Positions 1 to 9,740 of a stretch of 64,000 bases of DNA are shown here, piece after piece (the stretch's first letter is position 1; each line of letters starts with the position of its first letter). A program made the translations under genes and the position numbers. The stretch comes from Asterias amurensis (taxonomy: Eukaryota > Echinodermata > Asteroidea > Forcipulatida > Asteriidae), in assembly GCF_032118995.1 (NCBI RefSeq), contig NC_092657.1, positions 6,588,391 to 6,652,390 on the forward strand. Direction: 5' to 3'. The notes below the pieces were generated by a model. The model worked only from the letters and a program-made list of their open reading frames with translations. It did no database searches and had not been told where the DNA came from.

Positions 1-1
1 T

Positions 2-676
2 CTCGCCTACAGTCCATCGGTTAATACCTTTTCCTGGGTGAAGGACACTTTGGAAGGGCAACACGAAGGAGCAAGGTTCGTTTTGGTCAAGGATACCCCA
101 CTTTCATTGAAGTTGGCTGGGCGTGACTGGGATACCATACCACAGGGATATCAACATACCTTTCTAATTCGGAACCCCAATAAGACTTACCCGTCTCTGC
201 AAAGGGTCAATGAAGAATATAAACCACCGGGCTTGATGGACGAGACTGCGGTTAAAGACTGGCAGGACGAACAGTTGGAAACCATGGGAGGTGACTTCAA
301 ATCCATCTCGGATCTCTACGACTACGTCACAGATAACAACCTCGACCCCAACCCTTTCATCATGGATGCCGATGATCTGATAGCTTACCCTGACATAGTG
401 CTAAAGGCGTACTGCAGAGCAACGGGGATACCGTTCAGCATGAAGATGGTCGAATGGGAAGACAACGGTCAGCCACCCAACGTCAAATGGACCACGTGCC
501 AGTCTCATCTTCAATATTTCCAGTGCCTTCATCACAGTAACGCGATGAAGAGTAGAGGATTCACAAAAAACATCCAGGCTAAACCAAGTACTGCGCTCCA
601 TCCAAAGGTAGCTGCAATTATTCAGCGAGAAATGCCGTTTTACAACAAAATGTACGGACAGCGCTTCATTCCATAG
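2..676 (+). CDS. Sulfotransferase-like P-loop protein, 3' part only
   Basis: The frame is open from the left edge of the window to a TAG at 674-676, so the gene starts outside the window. The GTG at 38 is an internal valine, not a start. About 224 residues are visible. They resemble the C-terminal half of the sulfotransferase-like P-loop proteins often annotated in fungi and marine invertebrates as branched-chain-aminotransferase-like. The clearest parts are the HTFLIRNP segment, which fits the PAPS-binding strand and helix, and a DADDL segment followed by an AYCRATGIPF helix. The N-terminal P-loop is not in the window, so activity cannot be judged. CTACAG at 7-12 could be a splice acceptor, in which case this is a terminal exon starting at 13. 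A family A MITE begins 26 bp after the stop. The family assignment is from remembered motifs only. Confidence 0.6.
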   Translation, partial: LAYSPSVNTFSWVKDTLEGQHEGARFVLVKDTPLSLKLAGRDWDTIPQGYQHTFLIRNPNKTYPSLQRVNEEYKPPGLMDETAVKDWQDEQLETMGGDFKSISDLYDYVTDNNLDPNPFIMDADDLIAYPDIVLKAYCRATGIPFSMKMVEWEDNGQPPNVKWTTCQSHLQYFQCLHHSNAMKSRGFTKNIQAKPSTALHPKVAAIIQREMPFYNKMYGQRFIP

Positions 677-701
677 ACATTTTGACTAACTCTATCAATA
701 A

Positions 702-1016
702 TTAAAGGGACACGTCGCCTTGGATCGGGCTAGTTGGTTTATAAAAAGTGTTTGAAACCGTGTTATAAAATGCATCATTATGGCTAGAAATGTGTTTTAA
801 AAGTAGAATATAATGATCCACACAAATTAATATAAGCCTCGAAATTGCGTGGTTTTTCTTTAACTTGGTGAACTAACACCTTTTTTTTGTGGATCATTGT
901 ATTCTACTTTTGAAACAACTTTCCAACCATATGAATGTAATTCATAATAAAACGGTTTACAAATGCTTTTCATAGACCAACTCGCCCGATCCATGGCATT
1001 GAACGTGCTACTTTAA
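702..1016. repeat. Family A foldback MITE, diverged copy
   Basis: The element is bounded by TTAA at 702-705 and 1013-1016. The left arm keeps the family start (GGACACGTCGCCTTGGATCGG) and the right arm its inverse. It is about 315 bp, shorter and more diverged than the 390-bp copies. It sits immediately downstream of the sulfotransferase-like gene and could lie in that gene's 3' UTR. Confidence 0.75.
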
Positions 1017-1141
1017 ACACACGTAAGCGGTCGAGGTTCTATAATTATTGATTTACATGTTCTTGTTATGCTAATATATAACTAGAAAGATCTCCTTATC
1101 CACTCATCACCACTTGTCCCACTCACTTTTGAGTAAATTAT

Positions 1142-1779
1142 AATATATTTATAATACTACCTTCCACCCCAAACTACCCAAACTTCCCTCAATTCTCAAT
1201 AATAACATGCCTATACTTCACTCCTCCAGCAGGTTACACTCAGCAATCCCCGAGGTTCCCATGGTTGCATTCCGCCGCCCTAAGAACCTTGGTGACATAC
1301 TAGTCAGGGCCAAACTTCCCCCAGGTACAGTCCAAACACAACCCCCGACAGATATACTGGGCTGTCATAAATGTACCCGTTCCAAATGCAGAACGTGTCT
1401 GCACATTAAGCCCTCACTTAAGGTGAAGAGTCATACCACTGGCTCTTCATACAACATCAAGCCCGACTCTGAATGTAGCACGTCTAATGTAGTCTATGTC
1501 ATATCATGTAAGAGATGTGGGCTACAATATGTGGGAGAGACTAAGACCAAACTAAGTCTTCGCTTTGCGAATCATGTCTCTTCCATAAAGACTAAGAAAC
1601 CGTACCCAGTCTCTATCCACTTCAACAGCCCCAATCATAGTGTCAGTGATGTTGAACTTCTGGTGATTGAAGCTTGCAATGGTGATGACACACACCGCAA
1701 GAGTAGAGAATCACACTGGATTCACCAACTCAAGACAGTCAAACCCTTTGGACTTAACATAAACACTGGTGTTAAATAA
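1142..1779 (+). mobile_element. Penelope-like element, GIY-YIG endonuclease domain (5'-truncated)
   Basis: An open frame with first ATG at 1207 encodes 190 residues ending in TAA at 1777-1779. It matches the C-terminal endonuclease of Penelope-like retroelements. VVYVI lies at residues 95-99, the Cys pair C101/C104 follows, then YVGET at 108-112, and Arg119 and His123 in LRFANH. A late RESHWI carries the expected catalytic glutamate, followed by a GLNINTG end. Upstream, C53, C56, C61 and C64 form the small zinc-binding linker typical of these proteins. No reverse transcriptase sequence precedes it: the frame is closed by TAA at 1141-1143. The copy therefore looks 5'-truncated, as is usual for target-primed insertion. 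The ATG is probably just an internal methionine. This is a remnant, not a host gene. Confidence 0.85.
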
Positions 1780-2395
1780 CTTCTCATTACCCTCAACTTC
1801 ACTTCGGCCTAAGAACTTATATGTTGTATATATTCTGTACATTAAGTATAAATTAATCTTGTTTAAAGTTGTTTTTATAAATTCATCACTGTAACTATCT
1901 GATGTAAGTAACACCCCCCCCTTTTTTTCCACAGGTCCCTCATACCTATTTTTAAAATCATCATACCTTTGATCTTGCTATTCTTATTAATTGACCATTG
2001 TGAGTTGCATCATGATGCAACTTGCTCTCTAATCCTACCCTTTCATGTCTCCCTGCATTGTTGTCGAACAATACATTTACCACTTTTATGGTCCAGTAAC
2101 CCATCCTTTCATTCTAAACATCCTTTGTCCTCGCCACTTCACTCCTATTGGTTCATTGCCACCAATATTGTCTCTGAAATAGAAACTTTGATTGGCTGTT
2201 ATTTTCCCGCTTCTTTCTGGATCCTTTCCTTAATCCCTTTCCCCCTCTCTTTTTCTATAAATGGATATGTATTTGTTTGTACTTGTTTTATGCCTCTGAA
2301 GAAGGTCCGGATTGGATCGAAAGCTAAGGCCATCTACCCTATTCATTATATTTATAATATTGTAATATATATTGTAATATTATTTCATATATAAT
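1780..2395 (+). mobile_element. Probable 3' untranslated part of the Penelope-like element
   Basis: About 600 bp of AT-rich, stop-dense sequence follows the endonuclease stop. Near its end, 2296-2323 reads CTGAAGA, a short hairpin (GGTCC/GGATC with one G-T wobble), then GAAA. That matches the CUGANGA...GAAA core of hammerhead ribozymes, which are known in Penelope-like elements. I could not find a convincing stem III or cleavage site. The 3' boundary, placed before the AT-rich run near 2395, is a guess. Confidence 0.4.
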
Positions 2396-3066
2396 GAAAA
2401 CGTGTGGGCAGGACACGGACATTTTCCCCAAACTTATGATTTTTTTATACCAATGTCCACGTTAAACATATCCCGATTTCACTTGCTTGCTGTGGTTTCA
2501 AACTTCATTTATTGCATTAACTTAAAATACTTATTCTTAAATTTAAATGTTCACGTGTAGATTTAGGGTTTTGGATTGACTTCATCGTCGCTCGCTCCAC
2601 GAAGTCAAAATCATACATGGGTTGTTTGCCCAAAAAAAGAAATGGTAAACAAAATTATTAATAATGTTCAAACTCAAATTACTTTTTAAAATTTATTTAT
2701 AGCGTATGTTTATTCCCTTGTAGCATTCTACCTCCATGCTTGTAGTAACTGTGTACCTCAGTATCCAATTGGTTTTAATAATGAATATATATTACATTAT
2801 TATTAATATTAATTTCATTAAGTTGCAGTACCTTATGGTGGTTAATAACAACATTAGTAAACGACGCATCAATTGCCATGACTTAAAAATTCAATAAATA
2901 ACCTAAACTAATTTCGATTTGCTTCGTTGTCTAGTTGGACACATTTTTCGTTGATAGTTGCTTTTCTTTTGTATAACCTTGACAGCCCCTGATGATCAAC
3001 TTTGTTTTTTCCTGTGTTCATATATTCATCTTTTGTTTTCCTTTAAATGGGAGGAAGAGGTCCGTG
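2396..3066. other. AT-rich intergenic stretch, nothing recognised
   Basis: No coding signal or repeat family shared with the rest of the window was seen here. It contains A/T homopolymer runs and many stops in all frames. Confidence 0.5.
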
Positions 3067-3457
3067 TTAAAGGAACACGTTGCCTTGGATCGGACGAGTT
3101 GGTCAAAACAAAAGCGTTTGTAACCGTTTTTTTATAAAATGCATATGGTTGGAAAGATGTTTTAAAAGTAGAATACAATGATCCACACAAGTTTGCCTCG
3201 AAATTGCGTGGTTTTCCTTCTACTGTGCGAACTAACATGGTCGGCCATTTATGGGAGTCAAAATTTTAACCCCCATAAATGGCCGACGTGTTAGTCGACG
3301 AGTTAAAAGGAAAACCACGCAATTTCGAGGCATGTTTGTGTGGATCATTGTATTCTACTTTTTCAATATCTTTCTACCCATATGCATTTTATAAAAAACG
3401 GTTACAAACGCTTTTCAAAGACCAACTCGACCGATCCAAGGCAACGTGTTCCTTTAA
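3067..3457. repeat. Family A foldback MITE, full-length copy
   Basis: This is the reference copy. TTAA bounds both ends (3067-3070 and 3454-3457). The arms start AGGAACACGTTGCCTTGG and are inverted over almost their whole length, so a transcript would fold into one long hairpin. The centre reads ATTTATGGGAGTC and its inverse around 3250-3284. Small open frames ([20 protein letters not shown] peptides) recur in every copy and are by-products of the repeat, not genes. Confidence 0.9.
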
Positions 3458-3974
3458 TTGGTTGGTTCTTTTAAATGGAACCTACAGAGAAATCAACGCT
3501 GATATGGATAGTAATTTCTAATAAATAAAACAATCTTTGACGCATGGTTTCTATTCAAAATGTTTACAGCCTTTTTGATTTAATTATTTTCATGAAATTC
3601 ACAAAGCAGATAGAACGAGATCAGATGTGTTTTAAGTATTGTTTTGTTCGGGTAGGGAATTCAACGGAAACCCTGGCAACCAATGCCTATGGGCCAATAC
3701 AATTTATCCAAAGACCAGTCTTCAGTATCACCATAGTGATTTGTATAATGACATCACATTTGACTTGGCAGTTACGATTGAATGGCAGTTTTAATACGAT
3801 CCATCTTAGATCTTTATGAAATCGGCCTCTGGTCTCCTTATTTTTTTTTTCACAACTTCCCTTTGCAAAATGAAATAGCCTAGCCCTCTCAAAGATGGAA
3901 GTCCATACCCTGCTTATTTAAAATATAAATAATAACCAGGAAAATGAAATATTCTAAAACTATACACTGCTGTT
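3458..3974. other. Intergenic stretch, nothing recognised
   Basis: There is a 91-residue open frame at 3544-3819 (+) without recognisable domains or splice context. I see no gene here. Confidence 0.5.
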
Positions 3975-4347
3975 TTAAAGCCATTATACACTTCTGGAAC
4001 AGAAACAAAAATAAAAGTTCACATATTTACAAATAACTTTTACAGGGTTTACAGAAGGTAATGGTGAAAGACTCCTCTTGAAATATTAGTCCATGAAATG
4101 CTTTACTTTTTGAGAAAACATTAAAACAATTATCAATTCTCGATATCGAGAATTACGGACTTATTTTAAACACATGTCATGACACGGCGAAACGTGCGGA
4201 AACAAGAGTGGGTTTTCCCGTTATTTTCTCCCGACTCCGATGACCGATTGAGCCTCTATTTTCACAGGTTTTATATTTTATATAAGTTGTGATACACTAA
4301 GTGTGGGCCTTAGGACAATTTTACTGTTTACCGAAAGTGTTCAATGG
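3975..4347. repeat. Family G MITE, copy 1
   Basis: It begins TTAAAGCCATTATACAC and ends with the inverse (GAAAGTGTTCAATGG). Internally it shares long stretches with the copy at 49498-49867: both contain TCTCG-CGAGA at the dyad, then ACACATGTCATGACACGGCG and GTGGGTTTTCCCGTTATTTT. A family B element begins within a few bases of its right end. Confidence 0.75.
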
Positions 4348-4352
4348 TTTTC

Positions 4353-4723
4353 AAGGCAGTGGACACTATTGTTAATTACTCAAAATACTTATTAGCACAA
4401 AACCTTACTTAATAACGAGTAATGGGGAGAGGTTGATAGTATAAAACATTGTGAGAAACGGCTCCCTCTGAAGTGACGTAGCTTTCGAGAAAGAAGTAAT
4501 TTTCCACGAACTTGATTTTGAGACCTTAGAATTAGAGTTTGAGGTCTCGAAATCAAACATCTTAAAGCACAAAACATCGTGTGACAAGGGTGTTTTCTAT
4601 TTCATTATTATTTCGCAACTTCGACGGCCAATCATTCGAGCTCAAATTTTCACAGGTTTGTTATTTTATGCATATGTTGAGACACACCAAGTGACAATTA
4701 CCAATAGTTTCCAGTGTCTTTAG
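4353..4723. repeat. Family B foldback MITE
   Basis: Left end AAGGCAGTGGACACTATTG and right end CCAGTGTCTTTA are inverted. The centre contains the family palindrome around GAGACCTTAGAATT...GAGGTCTCG. Other copies lie at 5621, 17054, 19880, 32251 and 38286. Confidence 0.8.
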
Positions 4724-5060
4724 AGCTCTTGACACCTTTGGTAATTGTCGAAGACAGTGTTCTCACTTGATGTATCCAAACATGCATAAATGACAAATAT
4801 GGAACATTTGGAATCATTTGTCATCGAAGTTGCAAAGGATAATAAAACATATTTAAAAAAATGTTGCACAAATTTATGTGATTTCAGATGGCTAACAAGC
4901 CTTTCAGGCCTGAAGTATTTTTACATATGAGTGAGAAATTACCACTTTCTCAACAACTATTACTTCAGAGTTAGCCGTTCTCACAATGTGCTAGCAACAG
5001 CTCTCCATTGCTCGTTGTGCAAGCTCGTTGTGCAAGTTTTAAGCCAACATTGATTACACT
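4724..5060. repeat. Family B MITE, diverged copy
   Basis: It follows the previous copy directly. It retains CCTTTGGTAATTGTCGAAGA, the CATCGAAGTTGCAAAGGATAAT segment and, on the right, TTCTCACAATG and CTCTCCATTGCTCGTTGTG. The right terminus is lost or heavily mutated. Confidence 0.55.
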
Positions 5061-5620
5061 GTCCCATGGGACTTTAATTTGGTCTCACAATTACAAAAAT
5101 AACACCCGAGTGTGGGTAATAAACACAATCTAGCTGAATTGATGATAAGGAGTCAAAAGAGGGCGCTATCAGGAGAAGTTTAAACACAGTTCTCAGTACA
5201 GTGGACAAAATCTCCCTCCAGAATATCTATTCAGATTTAAAAAACATTTATCAAGCACATAACAAATATTAAAATATTAAAATGTTATATATATTTTTTT
5301 ATTTATATGTTTCTAGGTCTAGATACTCCACTGTTTGAGTAGGTACTCGTATATCAGAATACTCAGTGTTCAAGTCACTTAAACCCTACTAGTCCAAGTA
5401 CATTTGTACTGATATTCAAGTACTACTAGTTCACCCTAGTACTCGGCAATACTTGATACTCGACAAAAAAGAACTCGACTACAACACTAAATGTAACCTG
5501 GTGATTTCAATTTTAGAATTTCTGAAAGCTATGTTATAAATGCAGAGAATGCAAGAAAACTGAAACAGTTTCCCCCAAATAATAACCTAATTTATAGTGC
5601 GCCAAATACAGATAACACTG
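5061..5620. other. Intergenic stretch with TACTC-rich segment
   Basis: Bases 5320-5470 contain many scattered TACTCG / GTACTC words, reminiscent of degenerate subterminal transposon repeats, but I could not define ends. No gene was seen. Confidence 0.4.
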
Positions 5621-6003
5621 TTAAAGGCAGTGGACACCATTGGTAATTAATCAAAATATTTATTAGCATAAAACCTTACTTGGTAACAAGTAATGGGGAG
5701 AGGTTGATAGTATAAAACATTGTGAGAAACGGCTCCCTCAGAAGTGACGTAGTTTTTAAGAAAGGTTATTTTCTGCAAATTTGATTTTGAGACCTAAGAT
5801 TTAGAATTTGAGGTCTTGAAATCAAGCGTCTGAAAGCACACAACTTCGTGTGACAAGGTGTTTTTTCTGTCATTAGAACCTCGCAACTTCAACGACCAAT
5901 TGAGCTCAAAATTTCACAGGTTTGTTATTTTATGCAAATAATGAGATACACCAAGTAAGAAGACTGGTCTTTGACAATTACCAATAGTGTCCAGTGTCTT
6001 TAA
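5621..6003. repeat. Family B foldback MITE, TTAA-bounded copy
   Basis: TTAA at 5621-5624 and 6000-6003 bound inverted ends (AGGCAGTGGACACCATTGG and CCAATAGTGTCCAGTGTCT). The centre has the GAGACC...GAGGTC dyad. This is a clean reference copy of the family, about 380 bp. Confidence 0.85.
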
Positions 6004-6039
6004 AAGACCCATGCCAATGTACAATCAAAAAAGAAACGC

Positions 6040-6560
6040 ACTGGAACCTTTGGTAATTGTCAATGGCCAGTCTTCTCACTTAGTGTATCCCAACATGCAT
6101 ATACATGTAACACAAGCCTGCAACATTTGGAGCTCAATTGGTCGTCGAAGTTGCAAAAGAATAATTGAAGAAAATATCATCCTCGTCGCACAAGTTGTGT
6201 GTTTTCAGATTCTTGAATTCGAGACCTTTAATATCAGTGCCTTTAAGTGAGAATATTTTTACTGAAGCTATGAAGAACCGTTCAAAATACACAATACAAT
6301 GTTTAAACAATTATTATGGGAATGAGCAAGAATATTAGAAAAAAAGATTAAAAGTTCTAAAAAGTGAGGCAAGGCAATATACATGCATTCACAAAGAGAA
6401 GCTTTCTATACAGAGAAACACTATTGGTAACTACGTGTGACAAGGGTGTTTTTTCTTTGATAGTTATCTCACAATTGCAACAACCAGTTGAGCTCAAATT
6501 TTCACAGGTTTGATATTTTAAGCATGTTGAGATACACCAAGTGAGAAGACCTGTCTGCGG
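6040..6560. repeat. Broken family B sequence, two pieces
   Basis: 6040-6250 resembles the left half of family B (CCTTTGGTAATTGTCAATGG through the GAATTCGAGACC centre). 6420-6560 resembles the right half of the reverse orientation (ACAAGGGTGTTTTTTC, GAGCTCAAATTTTCACAGG). The intervening 170 bp is unrelated, so one copy has been split or two fragments lie together. Confidence 0.5.
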
Positions 6561-6612
6561 TCAGTCGACTGTGAACCATGTTTGTAATTGTTACACAGAT
6601 AATGTAAAATAG

Positions 6613-6783
6613 AGGTGGGGTCCATTTCCAAAGAGTGTACATGTAAGACTAGTCCTAAGTAATAGGAACAGTCCTAGGCCTGGGAGTTATTAAAAACTTC
6701 AGGCAAGTCCTAAGTTACTACAAGTAACTCATCCTACCTCGAGATAAGACTAGTCTTAACTCTTTGTGAAATCCACCCCTGGA
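6613..6783. repeat. Family E palindromic MITE
   Basis: The ends GGTGGGGTCCATTTCCAAAG and CTTTGTGAAATCCACCCCTG are inverted, and the interior repeats GACTAGTCCTAAGT and its inverse. A closer-to-intact copy lies at 43886-44027, and a related diverged one near 11102-11280. Confidence 0.7.
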
Positions 6784-6900
6784 CACACTGTGTGTATTAC
6801 AATGTAGTCGTATTACAATGTAGTCTACTGTTGTACTCAGTACTATTGTTGTACTACTGTTGCTCAACGCAGAGTCCGCTTCGCAGGTCACTGCTTTCGT

Positions 6901-7095
6901 GCCAAACACCAGGTCATTCCTGACGTGTTATATTGGAGACTACCGTGCCCTAATAGAGGACCTCGACCACTCAACTACATCGATGTGATCGGGAGAGATA
7001 CGGAGTCTGAAATCGTGGACCTTCCAAACATGATGAGGGATAAACACCTCTGGCGTGACGTTGTGCATGGAATCTCGGTTGCGACCGCTAAATGA
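6901..7095 (+). mobile_element. LINE-type retroelement, C-terminal coding remnant
   Basis: One frame reads AKHQVIPDVLYWRLPCPNRG, continues through a PLNYIDVIGRDTE segment, and ends MRDKHLWRDVVHGIS...TAK with TGA at 7093-7095. Basic PRP-type linkers before YIDVI(x)RDT and a final RD(x)xxWR motif are typical of the extreme C-terminus of non-LTR retrotransposon polymerases of marine animals. The stop runs straight into ATGATGATGATG, which looks like the short-repeat tail of such elements. The 5' end is lost. The clade is not resolved. Confidence 0.55.
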
Positions 7096-7105
7096 TGATG
7101 ATGAC

Positions 7106-8881
7106 TCAGTCTTGGTGATATATTTGAACTGAGTTTTCAGCGGCTACTATCAAATGACCGGTAGATGTGAGTGCCATACTATGTGGCTTATTACATCCCT
7201 TGATGATACAACCAAGGTAGTTACCATCACCAGGACTGTATTGCTGGATCTCACCTGATGATTCTTCAGTTACAGCAACGTAGATGCTACCGTCCTCGTC
7301 ACAGCACAACCCATAAGGCAAACCATAAGGCAAACCTGAGTGATTGATATCAACTGAGAATATCACTTCACCATTGCGGTCTACTGACACCAACTTCTTT
7401 TCATCTGAAGTAGTGTAGATGAGTTGCTGTTTGGAGAAAGTCAAGTTTGTACCGACCCCTCCAGCATGGATGGTTCTGATGATGGATCCATCTGCACTGT
7501 ATAGTGAGATCACATCTTGGTTGTTATTAAATCCTACTGCTATCAGATTGTTGTTATCCACTGCAATGCACGAAGGCATGTTGCTCGAAAATCCACCTAG
7601 TTTGAACTCAGAGAGAAGCTGATATTTCCTGTTGTAAATCTTGACTAAGTAGTTACTCTCTAGAACAATGAGCTCGTCATTCTTGTTTATAGCCACTCTT
7701 TTTGGACGAGACAGACCTTTTATTGGTTGCACTTTCAGGATGGATTGAGAGTTACCTGCTGCTGTCATCAAGCTGCGATTTTGAAAATCTGCCACAACAA
7801 TATCGCCATTGGAGTATGCAGCAACATCACATGGAGAAAACTTCACCATTTGGTGTTTACCCTTCATATATGTCATCAATTCCTCTCTAAGAGTCCATGT
7901 CTTTCGCGTATAGTTTCCAGGAGGTTTCAAAACCATTTGTCTTTCATCAGCTGTTTTCAGCACCAGTTTCCCTAGAAGTTTCTGACCATCTTCAAAGTCC
8001 ATAAAAGCCAATGCATTAGGGACTTTGTTTGGCTGGATCTGTGTGAATTTGTTTAGGTCTAGCAAGAGTTTCTCTACGGGCTCTGGAATCTTGATGTCTT
8101 CCCCGAGACTCATGGTGCTAACCTGATGCTGCTTACGCTGTGCTTTTGTCACCACTTTGATATTTGTAGCGTGTGCATTTTCAATTTTCTTGACTCTGTC
8201 TTTGTAAGTTCGTTCTGCCTCTTGTACCAGTTTCTGCTCCTCACCTTTGATCCTTGCAACTGCTTTGGCAATCTCCTTATCAGCCTTCTCAGAGATTTTG
8301 TCTTTGGTGCTGGCAAACATTTCATCTAATGTCTTGCGGATCATATCTAAGTCTTGTACAGCAATGTTGAAAATGTTGACACTCTCTCGTACTTTTGCCA
8401 ACTCATCATTAATCTGTTGTCTCCGTTTATGTAAAGCCTCGCTAGGTTCAATAACAGGGTGCAATCTGTGGTCTCTTGAGATGCAAGTTATGCATACCAT
8501 CATTTTGCATGTTTCGCAATACATTATCAGATCCTGAGTATGCTTGCTACATTTAGAAACATCCCCCTGACCAGGTCGCTGATTCTGTTGTCGACTTTCC
8601 AATCGATTTATTTCGTCCACTAGAGAAGTCGACTTGAAGTCAGCACGCAGATCCGCAACTCCCTTTTCACTCAAAACTGTCTGAACTCGACACACTGGAC
8701 AGATTAGCATTTGAGCGGGTGGGTCCTCTCTCTGTGCGAGTTGTTGAAGGCATTCCAGACAGAATGAGTGAGAGCACTCCAACATTTTGGGCTCCTTAAA
8801 GCGGTCAGTGCAGATCTGGCATTCCAGGTGTCCCTCACTGATCTTTTGTAAGACTGACTCAACTGTTACGCTTGCAGCCAT
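7106..8881 (-). CDS. TRIM protein, RING / B-box / coiled coil / NHL-like repeats
   Basis: The 591-residue coding region is uninterrupted. The RING C3HC4 ligands are C21, C24, C36, H38, C41, C44, C61 and C64. One B-box follows, with C111, H114, C122, C125, C130, C133, H138 and H141. A Lys/Glu-rich coiled coil covers about 150-260. From about 345 to the end there are five or six NHL/beta-propeller-like blades, such as SPCDVAAYSNGDIVVAD and YGLCCDEDGSIYVAV. No filamin repeat is evident, unlike TRIM2/3/71. By family, RING-TRIMs act as E3 ubiquitin ligases and NHL propellers bind RNA or protein. I chose the ATG at 8881 because it has A at -3 and G at +4. The frame extends ten codons further to a GTG at 8911, but a pyrimidine tract ending in AACAG sits directly before that point, so it looks like a splice acceptor and implies a 5' UTR exon further upstream. 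The stop abuts a LINE remnant. Confidence 0.9.
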   Translation of the reverse strand: MAASVTVESVLQKISEGHLECQICTDRFKEPKMLECSHSFCLECLQQLAQREDPPAQMLICPVCRVQTVLSEKGVADLRADFKSTSLVDEINRLESRQQNQRPGQGDVSKCSKHTQDLIMYCETCKMMVCITCISRDHRLHPVIEPSEALHKRRQQINDELAKVRESVNIFNIAVQDLDMIRKTLDEMFASTKDKISEKADKEIAKAVARIKGEEQKLVQEAERTYKDRVKKIENAHATNIKVVTKAQRKQHQVSTMSLGEDIKIPEPVEKLLLDLNKFTQIQPNKVPNALAFMDFEDGQKLLGKLVLKTADERQMVLKPPGNYTRKTWTLREELMTYMKGKHQMVKFSPCDVAAYSNGDIVVADFQNRSLMTAAGNSQSILKVQPIKGLSRPKRVAINKNDELIVLESNYLVKIYNRKYQLLSEFKLGGFSSNMPSCIAVDNNNLIAVGFNNNQDVISLYSADGSIIRTIHAGGVGTNLTFSKQQLIYTTSDEKKLVSVDRNGEVIFSVDINHSGLPYGLPYGLCCDEDGSIYVAVTEESSGEIQQYSPGDGNYLGCIIKGCNKPHSMALTSTGHLIVAAENSVQIYHQD

Positions 8882-8907
8882 TTTGATGGAAAGAGGGCTT
8901 GAATTAT

Positions 8908-8940
8908 TCACCTGTTATTTGAACAAAAAAGAAATTTTTC
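8908..8940 (-). promoter_or_regulatory. Probable splice acceptor of a 5' UTR intron of the TRIM gene
   Basis: On the minus strand, TTTCTTTTTTGTTCAAATAA precedes CAG and then GTGAATAATTC. The tract is pyrimidine-rich and ends in CAG about 30 bases before the chosen ATG. Many single-coding-exon TRIM genes carry such a non-coding first exon. The upstream exon itself was not identified. Confidence 0.45.
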
Positions 8941-9015
8941 AGTCTTTTATCAGGCTTACATTATAATGCATTCTATTGTCATTCAAATTTTCTTGGGTAT
9001 TGATTTAATAATCCA

Positions 9016-9740
9016 ATGATAAACAAAGACAAGAGAAAGATCAGGGGAGGATTGGACTGCTGTTTTTTGTCCTCTGAGATGAGTAGAGGGGGAAGGGCCA
9101 TCCTCCTGAAGTCTACTCTGAGAAGGAAGGGCAATGGACTGCCCTCTTGTTGCCCGCTTAGGGGGGACGGGACTCTGATGTTGCCCTCAGTAGATGAAGG
9201 GGGCTGCACTCCTGTACTCTTAGTAGAGATAAGGGAAAGGGACTGCCCTCTTGTTGCCCTCTAAGTAGAAGGTATTGGACTGTCCTCTTTGTTGCCCTAT
9301 GAGTACATGTTACATGTAGGTAGGGCAGTGGGCTTTCCCCCAACTAAGAAAATTGAATAATTCAGGAGGACTGCCCTCTATAATAATAAGGGTAGAGGGG
9401 AATACCCTGTTGTTACCCCTCCCTGTCGTAAATATTTCTGGAAGGGCAGCAAGGCCTGCCCCCTTTATGCCCTCGAAGTAGTAAACACAGGATTAGATAA
9501 ATTGTAAAGGAGGCAGAAGGGGGACTGCCATCTTATTTTTTCTTTCTGAGCGAGAAACAAGGATGCAGGACTTCCCCTCATATTGCCCTCGTGAAAAAAG
9601 GAGGGTGCGCATGAAATGCTCGTCCCGACCCTCTCGGAAGGGCACTGTGGACTGACCTCTTGCTGCCCTCTGAAGGGCAGAGGATTGCTCACGCTGCTCC
9701 CAGGGTAGAAGGACTTGTCCATACTTTTCTCTGAATGGGG
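9016..9740. repeat. Degenerate GC-rich tandem-like repeat
   Basis: The phrase GGACTGCCCTCTTGTTGCCC and variants recur roughly every 45-70 bases, separated by purine-rich runs such as AAGTAGAAGGTATTGG. Units are strongly diverged. Open frames on both strands here are composition artefacts. It lies in the 5' flank of the TRIM gene. Confidence 0.6.

Noticed and set aside
38..40. GTG as start of the first gene
   Set aside because: The frame continues upstream to the window edge with family-like residues, so the gene is simply cut by the window.
1207..1779. Independent GIY-YIG host nuclease
   Set aside because: The zinc linker plus GIY-YIG order is that of Penelope-like elements, and the frame lacks promoter or splice context.
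3279..3521. Recurring small frames with [18 protein letters not shown]
   Set aside because: The same peptide appears in every family A MITE and on both strands because the element is a palindrome. It is not a gene family.
8882..8911. Ten extra N-terminal codons of the TRIM protein
   Set aside because: They begin with GTG, directly follow a likely splice acceptor, and the ATG at 8881 has a much better context.
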